Origin: Apostichopus japonicus | Lineage: Eukaryota; Echinodermata; Holothuroidea; Aspidochirotida; Stichopodidae | Length of the DNA: 60,000 nucleotides | Assembly: GCF_037975245.1 (NCBI RefSeq) | Contig: NC_092575.1 | Location: 5,575,501 to 5,635,500, forward strand | Reading direction: 5' to 3' | Shown here: piece after piece, positions 28,801 to 37,299 of the stretch | How positions within the stretch are numbered: position 1 is the first letter of the stretch | How the letters are laid out: every line of letters starts with the position of its first letter | The notes under the pieces: generated by a model | What the model was told of the DNA's origin: nothing | Database searches by the model: none | Seen by the model: the letters and a program-made list of their open reading frames with translations, nothing else | Translations under genes and position numbers: made by a program

Positions 28801-31800
28801 AGATGTAATGTTATCAATATATATCTAGATGTACACAACTGTGTTCTTTTCCCGAAAAATTTGAATTGATTTTTCCTACAGTAAGAGTGAATGTATCAGA
28901 ATAAAGTGTACACTATTGATTCCTTATGTGGTGTACAGTATACATTAAGTTGTGATCCTGTTATAAAGGCTAGAATTATACCACATTCAAGGTCAAAAGG
29001 ATAGTAAAAAAGAACAAAAACAGCAAAAAAAAACATTTTTTTTTTGGTTCCGCATTTGCATCTATGACATCACACCTTTTTAGCTTCGAATAAATTCCCT
29101 TGGTGCAAAGAATGACCATTTCTAGTACAACCACCAATATCTTGGAAATTATGCGTGAGAATTACATATCCAACTTACTTTACTTTATAATGCAAATTTC
29201 ACCAAGATTTAATTTGATAAAATTTCTATTCTACAGGCTAAAAATATATTCACATTCATCTGTTTCTAAATAGCACAGGCATGTATCTGTCCAACGAACC
29301 TTTTCCATTCCAGGCTTCCCATCCCTGTGGCCTTCACCTCCCCACCCCCTCCCCCTCCTCCCTTTCCTACTTTAAAGAGAGTAATTTTACATGCAAAGAG
29401 CTAGGAATTCATTGCATTATAAGCATGAAGTTAGTTTAAGTGTGATCAACTAAATAGTACTATGATTTTGAAATGATTTGCCAGTGCTGTACCTACAGGA
29501 AGGTCAACTTTATAGCAAAGTTAGATACTTATTTATTATATGGGGGCTTTAAACTGTACTTTCAGATACTACCTTAAATCGGAGAGTGGACAAAAATAAA
29601 AAATTGACGATAACACTGACATTACTAAAAACTTCTCTTTAACTAACAAATTATCCCCCTTAAATCAACAACTCTCCCTTTAACTGTTGAAACACAGACT
29701 ATAAATGCCCATACCAACTGAACTTAAATGATCCTCACAACATTAATAAATTTATGGTACTCATCAGACCCAAACTTAACAACCTGTAATATTCTCCTTG
29801 AAACTCCCAAATTATACATTTAACCAGTACTTCATATGTACATAAATCTCCACTACTGCATAAATTTCAATATTTGCATGAACTACTGTAAGAGCCACAC
29901 TCAAGTATTCTTCTATTGAACATACTTTAAGGGACTAAAATTTATTCTGTCGTCTTTCTAGAAACAAATTTGAGAGTAAGATTTTAGCAATTCACGCAGT
30001 CCAGAGAATTTTTTCTTTAGTATGTGTATGATAGTGAATGTAAGGCTATAGGTACTGCATTGAAAGTATACAGGGGTGCATGCACGATGAAGTCGGTAAT
30101 ATCTGTCCTTTTGGTGTGAAGGTATTCTCCTTTTCGTTCACCTTTTGTTAATATCTTGTAGTTGAGGTCGAGTAACGCTCAAGTCCGCTCACTTGGAAAG
30201 AATTAGTCCAAATACAGAAACTACCTAACCGGAACTTTAATATAAACTGTACTATGCCCATGTTGCACCATTCAAGTCAACCAACTTTCGACTGCACTGA
30301 AGTTAAAGTAGTATTGTTAGACAGGCCTGCACAGATGCAGGGTTGGGAAATTCTGCAGAAAAAAATTAGTGTAGGTCACTCCCTGAATTGTAAATTGGGA
30401 TGAAGGATTGAGTAGGCAGAGTTTAAGTAAATTTTTCCAAGATAGACGGTTAGGTCAAATTTTGAAAGTGTGTGAGTTGACTGGAGACAGGTTAGAGATG
30501 AGCAGGCGTGTAGCGAGGAATTTGCCAAGGGAGGGCGAAGCCTATAGGCAAACTATCTAAGCGTACAGTAGTGCCACTATGGGTTGGGGCAAAGCGTACA
30601 CCAAAATTTTGGCCGAAAATGCCTCCCAGATCGCTGGAAATGGCACTTCCCAGGCCTTGTAAGTTTTTTTATTTTGAAATTACTAGCAATATCAAAAATA
30701 AATACAACAGTATGCTCAAGGGGGGGCGTCGCCCCCTTTGCCCCCCCCCCTGGCTACGTGCCTGGAGAGGAGTGAAGTAAATTCTTCTGAACCAGGTTTA
30801 TTGGAAAAGTTACTGTCATAGAGCGAATTCACTTTGCGAAAACCTTTAAAAAAACTAAAATAGAAATAAATGAAGAAAGGCAGAGAGGTGTGGAATCAAC
30901 ACGAGAACAGCAGTTTGTTTTGCATAATAATAAATATTTATGATGTAAACAATGTTTAGTGCAAAATTTGTCAGAGTACACTCTACTAAGCTTTCAACAA
31001 AGGAAAAAAAAGATACAAAGTTAAAGTTGTCTTAAGGTCGATCACTAGCTGTTTTAAATTGTCTAAAATTTGGGGAATTGACCCATTCTGAGCAATCTAG
31101 TGCTTGAAATACTGCATATCATCACCTGCAGATATGGATCGCAGGGTTTTGCATAATTACCAAAAGATTTACTAACATGGTACTTACATTTATCATGGCG
31201 TTTGATGTAATCTTGAACAATGTCGCCCTCTCGCTGATAATCTTTGACCGGGCGGCTGTGTCCTGCTCTGGATTCTTTTCCAAATCGGAGAGCGCCCTCT
31301 GTAGATTTCCGAAGTGTTTCTCGATGAGATCGTTACAGGTATTCATGTCGTCCAGTTTGCTCGTTAACTGACGGAGGGAACTCTGATAATCAATCTCTTC
31401 TTCTTTAGCCGACTCCATTTCTTCATCTGAAAAAGGAAAGATTTTTTTTTTCAAACTTTGATTCTCGTATGATCTGCCAGTCCTTAGAGAAAGCTCACTA
31501 TTACAGTGTTTCTGTTCTTTCAACAAGAAAAAAATACTTCCCTCCCCTAAAGGCACAAAATTAATTCTAATAATAAACCTTTATTCACCAATTTTTATCT
31601 TGTGAACCAGAATATCTACAGAAACATTACCCAGCAATCAAATGTTTCTTTTTTTTTCCTGGACTATAACATCTCAAGACATAAATTCTGCTGAAAGTGA
31701 CCCTTTTAAATTTCATGGATCTATAAGGCATTGTAACAGTAGAATGTAGTAGTACTTAGTGAGGGGACAGGTAAGTGGGGAGCAACTAAATCGCATTTTC

Positions 31801-34800
31801 TGCCTACTTCTGTTGCACAGGTGACTACAGCATAATGCAGCCAAATGTTGCACAGGTGACTACAGCATAATGCAGCCAAATATGTTAACATGCTTCAATA
31901 GGATTTAATACAACTCATATGTATAACCAAGTACACCAGTGTTGCTCATTTAATCTTAGAAAACACATCTTCTTAAACTGCATATTATTCCAAATGGCTT
32001 GTTTTCTTTTGGCTTGAACTGTAAATTTCAATTTGAGAGAGGTCTTCTCTTTGTTTGGAGTCTGATCAGTCACAAGCTGTGGCAATATAGCTCACCGATT
32101 GAGTAACTTTCACATTACTTATTAGCTAGAAAATATATGATCATTAACCTCATTAATATCACCCAGTGTCACTGTAGATTTTTAATAACAACGAATATAT
32201 CATACTTTGGACCTTTAAATGTCCCAAGAGATATTTTTAGGTGAACAGTGAATCTAACCCAGAGGATGTTAAATATCACACCGGTGTGCATGGCAGTTAG
32301 GTATTATTATACTTACCATATATATATATATATATATTTATATCTGTTCATTATTTAGCATATTAATCAATATATATCAATCATGAAACCATGAAAGACC
32401 CACGTCAGAAAATATAGCCAAGGATATCAAGAGATTACAGAATCTTTCTCGATAAATCTTCATCCGGGGTTTTAGACGAAAGAACCTAGATTGGCTAATG
32501 AATTTAGCATTAACCTGTCACAGGGCCTTTCCTGCTTGTGTTATCATAGAAAGGATGGTTCAATTACCACAGGAAAATCATACTAAATATGGTATATTAA
32601 AGAGGGATTCATTGGCTAAATGTCAAATGCCCAATGACGTGACACTTTCATGAATTATTCATTTATATCGTAACAAACAAACAATGGTGTCTTTCATTTT
32701 ACTTCAGAGATCCATGTTGTGCAAACAAATAGGGAAATTTTATTACTGTTTAACACAAGAATTGAACAGATTGCATAGACAGGATCTGAATCTCACATTT
32801 CTTGAATATAAGGAAATAATGGGGATATATTTAAGAATCAATAATCTTGGGTCTACAACACAGTCCATGCAGTAAGATCTCCTGTTCATTAAAACCCTGG
32901 TATTCTGAGTAGGGGGGTTCAGCATCCCCCAACCAATAAAGTTTCTTGAGCTTTGCCAAGATTCATGAGAAAAAAGAAATTGCAGATATTTGTGGTAGAA
33001 ATGTGGAAAGAATCTTGAACATAAGTTACTGTAAAAGTTGCAAAATTACAGCACTTAGTCAGATATTAAAAATTTCTCTAAGCAGTTTTAGGGATAACTC
33101 CTCCATGTATCTTTTATCTATCTACATCTTTCTACATCTATTTTCCTGAATTTTTCTATGCTGCAGCAAAATTGAACTGACATATATACTTTGGTCTGCA
33201 TGCAATTTGGTCAAACTGTTTTGTACAGTGAACACTTGCATTGTATTTGCACGGTTGGTGTGATCATCAGTATATATACCCAAATCTAAAAATATTTCCA
33301 GGAAACGGCTGCAAACATCTGTGATATGGTTAATGTAAAATCTATCAAACTTGGTGATGCTTGACAAAGTGTAACGTAAAAAGAAGGGAAAACAAACTGT
33401 AATTAAAGATTGAAACTTCTTGATCTAACAACTTGACGTACTTTAACAGTGTGCCTCCATGGCTCAACCATACATAACACATGCCTCCATGGCTCAACCA
33501 TACATAACACACTGCACACAACACATATATACCAGTTTATCCATATTACCTTGTAAACATAATACATGGCAATATGAGAAGTACTAAAATACTGGTTTTT
33601 CCTCAAACAGGAACATTCAAATTTCACCAAATTAATGGCTACACAAAATCATTGCATAATCTTCAATCCTTGAAATGTTAAATATGGAGAAATTATGCAG
33701 TTTCCTGATCAACAATTTAAGTAAGTCAATAAGTTGGACTTTATGACTCCAGCAGTACATTGTACATTGCAATATTGCTGAATAAGAATACCAGGGTTTC
33801 CCCTAGTATCCATTACAGTATGTGAGACGGCCACCTCTCCGCCTCTCAACAATAATTACCAACATCGCCTCCTTACTGTTTCAGAGAAGGAATTAAAAAT
33901 GCAATGATTGCAATCCAACTTTTCAACCCATGCTATCATCTGCCACTGAAAAATTGGATGTGAAGACTAAATTATAGCAACAAATAAAAGTTCTTCTGCC
34001 TATTAAACATCTAAAGCATTTTTATCAAATTTATTGTTAGGATAATTGAAATTAGGATGTTTATGCAATCATATCTTGAGTAACTCCAGGACAGTTTGGG
34101 TAAAATCACATACAAAGTGCAAACAAACCGTGTAAATGGTGAATCTTATTAATAATTAATGCATCTGAATGCCTGCCTGCTTGTGATGAAAAGCTGCCCA
34201 AGCAGCTACTGCAACAAACATCTAAGAGCTATTTGGGAGCTATCATTGTTTTATCATTGCTTTATTTACAAGACCAAACAGTTGAAACCATCGTTAAATT
34301 GAAATCTCAGAATGACAACAATTTTCTATAAGTATTAAAGCTTTTCCTTATTTCAGCCTTTGTTTATTTTCTTTGAAAGACTTCAGCGTGTTGGATTAAT
34401 TTGTTGTTAAGATAATGATACCTAATGACACTACTGTGTCTATTTGTACTGGCATTGTTTTCATGCATAACACTAGTAACTGTCACCCAAGAAAAGATGA
34501 ACACTAGAGCAAAAGAGAAAGCTATAAATTTAAAAAAAACAATTCACACACTTGACACAATAATCAATACAAGATCACACAATGATCAGACTCGCAGTAC
34601 ACTAAAATGACTTTTAAACCATGACACATTTTAAACAACATTTGTTTGTCTTGTAGGGAGAGGGTTGAAGAAGGGGAGTGGAGGAGCAGGAGGGGGGTTG
34701 ATATGATACTTTCTGCTCCACTGATCTACTATCATGGATGTAGGTAGGCTATAGCCACAAACTTTCACTATCAGATACCATACCACAATGAGAGTAGTGT

Positions 34801-36859
34801 ATAACCGCCTGAACGGTTAACAGTCAGAAAATAGTCCTTAAATTGACCCACTGTTGGTGACTTTTTTGGCACTTTTTGAGTCATCGTCATTCTTTCTCAT
34901 GCTTGGATGTACAAGAGGGTTAACTAAACTACTGATGGTCTAAAATCTGAAGGTTTAAAGGTGATTTAAGGCATTTTAGAGAATCCTGGGTGAAACAAGA
35001 AGATTCTGCAGTAAGTGCTGGCAGATGTGTTGGGAAGCACTATAGATGCTAACCTTTGACCTCTTCTAGCTCCAAAGTTGAAGGGGTCTTTGTTGCAAAT
35101 GTTTGATGTGCTGTGATCATATGGTGGGTATGTTATGTCCGTTGAAAACTGCTTTAGCAGCCTTGGAAAAGTGACAAATTTAGTGTGTAAGCCAATGGAG
35201 CAATTAACTGTTGTACAAGACCTACAAGCAAACTAACTGTATATTAACTAGTAAACTGTCATTAATGGAATGTAGTGATTCTCCACACAGATGATGCAAG
35301 TCTGGTAAATGCTGTGTGTACATTCCAAACAAGTTTGCCTCATCCATCAATTTTACTAACCATTATCCCTTCCTTTCTAACATGATATCCCTCACTCAGT
35401 AATTGCATGGTTGCTAATCTTCCAAATTAAGAAATTAGCGCAGCAGGTATAAAAAAAATGTTTAATTATTCCATTTATGCACTTGTTTGAAAAGGAGTAA
35501 GTAAGTGTTTAAATTTTGTACATCTAGCAGTTTTGAAGGCTCTGAAATTGGTCTCTTATCAAAAAAAAACTGCTATACATCTTTGGACTTGTATAGCAAT
35601 TTGACCATTTTGCCTAGCATTTTGCAAAGCCATACTGGAGAAATTATCCCCTTGGCTAGTTTTCAAGTACTACAGGAAAGATTAGCTACAGTTAACCCTC
35701 TTTGAAAAAAAACCCGCAAATTTCAAACTCAAATTAATAACCTAGCTTCTAATCATCGTAATAACAACATTCAGCAATATTTATTTTTACCTGATTCAGC
35801 CTCTAGCATCTGGATGGCATTGGATTTGGCCACCTCCAGCGAAACAACCCACTTCTGTTTCTCTACTTCATTGTTGGCACGGAGATGGAAAGTTTGAGCG
35901 TCGCAAGAAATCACAAACGAGCAAGAATCTTGCACGTCAATGAAGGCTCCTACCAAGTTAATGCTTCCTCGGCAACTGTGAGCCATCTCCGCCTGATTCC
36001 TGTTGTTAAAATAAAATATAAAAAAATTTACTTCTCAATTTCAATCAAACAGGTCACTTAATGCAACTGGTGACTTCAAGAATCCAATGTGGCCTTGTTT
36101 CAGGACTTTTGTGAAAAATACAACAACAAAAGTGGCAATTTTAGTCTAACATGATGCAAACCAACCCTGTATTTATCGGTATATTAGACTGGGCATTCAA
36201 TTTACTGGAGAGACATAGTTGTAAACCAAAGTTATAATTAAGTTAAATACAAGTTTGTTAATACCAACTTTTAATATAGCGTTCACATCTTTACTAGCAG
36301 TTTTCAAATTTATGAATTTTATTTCTCATGAAACACTGAAAATAGTATAATTCAGTGCTATACACATTGGTATTTGTGTAGCAATTTACCCAAGTTTGCA
36401 TAGCAGTGTGATACTGGATAAATTATCCCCAAACACACACCAACCGTTACAAGCAATAAACTTGGATAATCACCACACCCCCCACCCTCCCCCAACCCAC
36501 ATCTGACAGCCCTGGGCCATTTAAAAACCAGTTACGTATAATCTTTTGGCTTTGTTAAGCACATTCACAAGTCAGTATTTTGATGGATCAGCTAGAGCAA
36601 AGAAATTCATGGGATTTGAATCCCCTTCTAGCCACAAAAATGCTTTGCTTTTTTTCAACTGTGTAAAATTTCGGTCAGTTTTCTGTTACTCATAGATTGA
36701 ATTACATAAGTCAGTATTTCGTCGCACATACCTGTAATACGACAGCAGCCCATTAGCGAGTACAAACCACCTTCTTTGATAACCCTTAAGGTAGTTTGTC
36801 CACTTGTACAGCCAGCCCTTCATACTTTCTGGTGGGCTCCCTTTCAGATCTGAATGCAT
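778..36859 (-). CDS. OSBP: Oxysterol-binding protein gene, 5' part (gene runs off the left edge)
   Basis: OSBP-family proteins exchange sterol for PI4P at ER-Golgi contact sites. The PH domain binds Golgi PI4P/ARF1, and the sterol-binding ORD lies in the C-terminal half. Four coding exons join in phase: 36859-36732, 35999-35791, 31426-31188 and 958-778, giving about 252 residues. Residues ~13-107 form a PH domain with the hallmark [19 protein letters not shown], followed by SCRGSINL and [10 protein letters not shown]. Residues ~113-252 match the helical region after the PH domain, with [21 protein letters not shown] and LAKQHNKLE as in vertebrate OSBP. The start is the ATG at 36859, because a stop codon lies in frame upstream within the same exon; the ATG at 36823 is an alternative. 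The Gly/Ala-rich N-terminus of mammalian OSBP is absent. The FFAT motif and ORD must lie left of this window. OSBP2 is the other possible name, since one invertebrate gene usually stands for both. Confidence 0.93.
1220..1247 (+). repeat. Dispersed motif containing GGAGACAGGTAAG
   Basis: One of several copies of a short family (others at 6504-6532, 27117-27143, 31763-31790 and a split copy at 30483-30502/30765-30780). All share a GGAGACAGGTAAGNGAGGAG-like core followed by GAAGTAA. The preceding 100 bp or so is partly conserved (…AGAATGGTAGA…), so this is probably the 3' part of a longer old repeat. Confidence 0.6.
1291..1650. mobile_element. MITE with TTAA target duplication, copy A
   Basis: Both ends are TTAA followed by AGG and a related inverted end: TTAAAGGGTGTGAAGACTCG at the left, and TTCTTCAATGCCTTTAA (inverted TTAAAGGCATTGAAGAA) at the right. 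The 360-bp body has no ORF. It matches copy B at 17498-17865 in inverted orientation over nearly its whole length. TTAA duplications fit Kolobok or piggyBac; the AG-start fits Kolobok better. Assignment to a superfamily is inference. Confidence 0.8.
1651..6503. other. OSBP intron, no gene recognised
   Basis: AT-rich intron sequence. Visible items are a run of short related GAAATTGAGAATT units at about 3135-3200, a G tract at about 3281-3294, and an A tract at about 3812-3830 that may mark an old retroposed tail. No exon or domain was recognised on either strand. Confidence 0.5.
6504..6532 (+). repeat. Dispersed motif containing GGAGACAGGTAAG
   Basis: Near-identical to the copy at 27117-27143 (GACAGGTAAGCGAGGAGCGA). 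It lies in the OSBP intron on the strand opposite to OSBP transcription. Confidence 0.6.
6731..6935. repeat. Short minisatellite, about 45-bp unit, 4-5 copies
   Basis: The phrase GGTTTAAGAGCTCTCTATG or a close variant recurs at about 6777, 6820, 6865 and 6908. The spacers consist of GTACATATATA-type sequence. Confidence 0.65.
7181..7501. repeat. Dispersed repeat R1, copy 1
   Basis: Matches 11111-11434 in the same orientation over about 320 bp with few differences. The shared sequence starts ACAAGAG.ATCAATGACGCAG and ends TTTGGTCATATAGTTT. No ORF is conserved and no terminal inverted repeats are evident. Class unknown. Confidence 0.8.
8058..8331. repeat. Dispersed repeat R2, copy 1
   Basis: Matches 16256-16530 over about 275 bp in the same orientation. 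The shared sequence runs from ACAAGTTT.. through GGACATAAATCGGTGAAAAA to TTGAGATAAAAA. Open frames on the minus strand are shared by both copies but show no domain. Confidence 0.8.
8361..8453. repeat. 93-bp direct repeat, left copy
   Basis: Almost identical to 8858-8950 (AGCTCCACTAAATATCCCAA … GAGGATACAGTAC). The 404 bp between the copies include a short ATCGATTTTTATCG-type array at about 8525-8580. Confidence 0.8.
8858..8950. repeat. 93-bp direct repeat, right copy
   Basis: Right partner of 8361-8453, same orientation, one or two mismatches. It may be the result of a local duplication, or mark the flanks of an insertion. Confidence 0.8.
9604..9968. repeat. 48-bp minisatellite, about 7-8 units
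   Basis: The unit reads ATTTTACCTATTTGGGGGTA followed by TTTAGTTATGATACAATCTG and a short AT stretch. Unit starts are 48 bp apart. Because 48 is a multiple of three and the unit lacks stops in some frames, both strands stay open across the array and produce artificial 16-residue protein repeats ([16 protein letters not shown] type). Confidence 0.9.
10790..11030 (+). repeat. Two tandem tRNA-derived SINE fragments
   Basis: Two adjacent units each contain a B-box-like sequence (GTTCGAATCCCGGTGG at ~10829, GGTTCAAATCCCAGTGG at ~10953), then GAGGCTRGAAGTTTT..CACT, GTTCTGG.TTTTCCAA and TTTCAATTATA. The second unit also has an A-box-like TGGTTAGGGTGTCC. This is the usual layout of a tRNA-derived SINE; neither unit folds as a real tRNA. 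Confidence 0.55.
11111..11434. repeat. Dispersed repeat R1, copy 2
   Basis: Second copy of the 7181-7501 repeat, about 3.9 kb away, same orientation. It sits directly after a tRNA-like SINE stretch. Confidence 0.8.
11930..14665. repeat. Palindromic repeat block rich in AGGTCA half-sites
   Basis: An approximately 399-bp unit is tandemly repeated at about 12362, 12761 and 13159 (the third copy has a deletion and ends near 13440). The same sequence returns in reverse complement at about 13960-14400, with a further partial unit to 14665. The flank with CAACACACATYAGT is itself duplicated (11930 and 12225), and part of it is mirrored at 13860-13960. Each full unit carries AGGTCA half-sites as DR4, DR5 and DR1 (for example 12490-12523, 12889-12922 and, inverted, 14235-14268). 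There is no coding capacity. The class of element is unknown. Confidence 0.8.
13820..13853. repeat. (TG)n microsatellite
   Basis: Imperfect TGTGTG run within the spacer of the palindromic block. It directly follows an inverted GGTTCCTTGC/GCAAAGGAACC pair at about 13778-13803. Confidence 0.8.
14871..15456. mobile_element. Possible TIR element, CATAATTGACGCAC ends
   Basis: The left end GGCTTCATAATTGACGCAC and the inverted right end GGGCTCATAATTGATGCAC (15438-15456) agree at about 16 of 19 positions. The motif ATAATTGACGCACC is repeated in direct orientation next to the left end. No convincing target duplication was seen, so the boundaries are tentative. The small ORF at 14957-15139 inside shows no domain. 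Confidence 0.45.
15457..16255. other. OSBP intron, no gene recognised
   Basis: Contains an open frame from 15948 with no recognisable domain and no conserved splice context. It extends into dispersed repeat R2, so it is not called a gene. Confidence 0.5.
16256..16530. repeat. Dispersed repeat R2, copy 2
   Basis: Second copy of 8058-8331, 8.2 kb away. The open frame 15948-16349 runs into this repeat, which argues against it being a gene. Confidence 0.8.
17498..17865. mobile_element. MITE with TTAA target duplication, copy B (inverted relative to copy A)
   Basis: Starts TTAAAGGCATTGAAGACTCG and ends GCGAGTCTTCACACCCTTTAA, so the terminal inverted repeats and the flanking TTAA are both visible. 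The internal sequence is the reverse complement of 1291-1650 with moderate divergence. There is no coding capacity. It lies in the same 30-kb OSBP intron as copy A. Confidence 0.8.
17866..19640. other. OSBP intron, no gene recognised
   Basis: AT-rich, with T tracts around 18783-18803. Small overlapping open frames at 18934-19487 on both strands lack domains. Confidence 0.5.
19650..20228 (+). pseudogene. LINE reverse transcriptase C-terminal fragment, CR1/L2-like
   Basis: The conceptual translation keeps the typical end of a non-LTR reverse transcriptase: [31 protein letters not shown], then after a stop and frame changes [20 protein letters not shown], and finally [17 protein letters not shown] and [10 protein letters not shown]. 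These correspond to the LLYGLP…[19 protein letters not shown] and LWNSLP…FK..LKT.LF blocks of CR1/L2/Jockey-group elements. Several stops and frameshifts show it is dead. The 5' part (endonuclease and RT core) is missing. Confidence 0.85.
20224..21560. repeat. Tandem duplication downstream of the LINE end
   Basis: The sequence beginning GAGCATTGGGTTTCCTCTGG (20224) recurs at 20830, and the shared end GTTAAATTAGGTCCTCATTT occurs at ~20801 and ~21540. The second copy is longer because an ~80-bp internal segment (GGCATTGTGTTAAATGCATG type) was itself duplicated at about 20994 and 21092. This is likely the LINE 3' untranslated tail duplicated with it. Confidence 0.8.
21561..24889. other. OSBP intron, no gene recognised
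   Basis: Holds a purine-rich tract at 21685-21755 and an (AT)n microsatellite at about 22755-22797. Otherwise it is plain AT-rich sequence. Confidence 0.5.
22755..22797. repeat. (AT)n microsatellite
   Basis: About 20 uninterrupted AT units. Confidence 0.95.
24900..25765. repeat. G-rich minisatellite, about 90-120-bp units, ~8-9 copies
   Basis: Each unit has GATCTATTTAGCATTGATAG, CAAGCAATGGACATGGAGGA, a run of 7-12 G, and CAGTTACTTGCCATAGTAGT. Unit length varies mostly with the G run. The G runs and GGAGG segments give repeated potential for G-quadruplex formation on the plus strand. Confidence 0.88.
26741..26836. repeat. (GACA)n/(GATA)n microsatellite
   Basis: Interspersed GACA and GATA tetranucleotides. 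The minus-strand open frame rich in [12 protein letters not shown] here is an artefact of the repeat. Confidence 0.93.
27117..27143 (+). repeat. Dispersed motif containing GGAGACAGGTAAG
   Basis: Same core as at 6504-6532, including the upstream GGTGCTAAGGTTGTG segment that is related to GAGTGCTAACGTTGTG at 6487. Confidence 0.6.
27144..28440. other. OSBP intron, no gene recognised
   Basis: AT-rich sequence with a short ACACACGCACGC run near 27775-27797. No exon recognised. Confidence 0.5.
28441..28562 (+). repeat. Possible LINE 3' end with TTGAA-type tail
   Basis: Ends GAAATAAATTGAATTAAATTG, a short TTGAA-type tail preceded by a 3'-UTR-like stretch, as often seen at ends of CR1/L2-class LINEs. 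No reverse transcriptase remains are visible next to it. Confidence 0.35.
28563..30480. other. OSBP intron, no gene recognised
   Basis: AT-rich, with a C-rich pyrimidine tract at 29336-29370. Nothing coding recognised on either strand. Confidence 0.5.
30503..30764. mobile_element. Small hAT-like non-autonomous element, nested insertion
   Basis: Ends CAGGCGTGTAGCGAGG and, inverted, CAGGCACGTAGCCAGG (13 of 16 identical). Flanked by GAGATGAG (30495-30502) and GAGAGGAG (30765-30772), a 7-of-8 match, so an 8-bp target duplication is likely. The 262-bp body includes a GGGGGGCGTCGCCCCC hairpin. It interrupts a copy of the GGAGACAGGTAAG dispersed motif. Confidence 0.72.
31188..31426 (-). CDS. OSBP: OSBP exon, post-PH helical region
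   Basis: Acceptor TTTTTCAG|AT at 31427/31426 and donor AAT|GTAAGTA at 31188/31187. The 239-nt exon begins by completing a GAT codon. It encodes an acidic start ([11 protein letters not shown]), then [20 protein letters not shown] and [16 protein letters not shown]. That block lies between the PH domain and the next helical segment in animal OSBPs and belongs to the region implicated in dimerisation. Confidence 0.93.
31763..31790 (+). repeat. Dispersed motif containing GGGGACAGGTAAG
   Basis: Diverged copy of the motif family (GACAGGTAAGTGGGGAGCAA), in the intron upstream of the 31426-31188 OSBP exon. Confidence 0.5.
31812..31881. repeat. 35-bp tandem repeat, two units
   Basis: GTTGCACAGGTGACTACAGC and the following 15 bases occur twice in perfect tandem. 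Confidence 0.95.
31882..33450. other. OSBP intron (4.4 kb), no gene recognised
   Basis: Part of the intron between the PH-domain exon and the post-PH exon. AT-rich, with a TATA run near 32322-32335. Open frames at 32684-32875 and 32946-33149 lack recognisable domains. Confidence 0.5.
33451..33510. repeat. 30-bp tandem repeat, two units
   Basis: TGCCTCCATGGCTCAACCAT plus ACATAACAC is repeated exactly, with a 30-bp period. Confidence 0.95.
33511..35790. other. OSBP intron continued, no gene recognised
   Basis: AT-rich sequence with a G-rich stretch at 34660-34700. No exon recognised. Confidence 0.5.
35791..35999 (-). CDS. OSBP: OSBP exon, second half of PH domain
   Basis: Acceptor AACAG|G at 36000/35999 and donor CAG|GTAAAAA at 35791/35790. 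The 209-nt exon starts and ends one base into a codon, matching its neighbours. It reads [20 protein letters not shown], then [18 protein letters not shown] and [20 protein letters not shown]. This is the C-terminal strand set and the closing Trp-containing helix of the OSBP PH domain. Confidence 0.93.
36000..36731 (-). other. OSBP intron within the PH domain (732 bp)
   Basis: Short AT-rich intron splitting the PH domain after the GLLSYYR strand. A C-rich tract lies at 36475-36500. Nothing else seen. Confidence 0.7.
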
Positions 36860-36901
36860 CTTCACTTTTACCCTGCCAGAGTATCCTGGCCTCTACAGTA
36901 A
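36732..36901 (-). CDS. OSBP: OSBP exon with start codon and first half of PH domain
   Basis: Coding part is 36859-36732. The upstream limit is a likely splice acceptor (minus-strand TTTGTTGCAG ending at 36902), so 36901-36860 would be 5' untranslated sequence; an in-frame TAG lies in that stretch. The exon encodes [12 protein letters not shown], then the PH strands KGWLYKW and [17 protein letters not shown]. The donor is CAG|GTATGTG at 36732/36731, splitting an Arg codon (AG|G). One or more non-coding exons must lie further right. Confidence 0.88.
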
Positions 36902-37243
36902 CTGCAACAAATGACGATATAATGATATGTATTAGTAAGATTCCTTTGAACCGAATTATGAGAATGTCAACTATAACATGATACTGTACATGCAGGTATA
37001 GGCCATCCATGAACTATCGTAATGCTGTCAAACATGTCACTATATAGTTCGCATGCATCTGCAAAGTTACACATTTCATACTTTCACAGAAGATGCCACA
37101 GTGAACAGCCTACTACAATTCTAAGGGTGCCAGTGACACATCCTCAAACCTACAGTAAATCTAAAGTAACAACACCACTTCACGGGAAACTCAGGTAGCA
37201 GACAGTGTCACACTCACATTGCAAAGATAAATATTCCACACTC

Positions 37244-37299
37244 TTAAAGGGAATGAAGACTCGCGCACAAAGAAACCTCTCATGCTGGTAATCTGACAT
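37244..37299. mobile_element. Truncated third copy of the TTAA MITE
   Basis: Begins TTAAAGGGAATGAAGACTCG and follows copy A for about 55 bp (…CTGGTAATCTGAC), then breaks off exactly where the Penelope-like fragment begins. The other end of the MITE is missing, so the insertion or a later rearrangement removed it. Confidence 0.65.
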
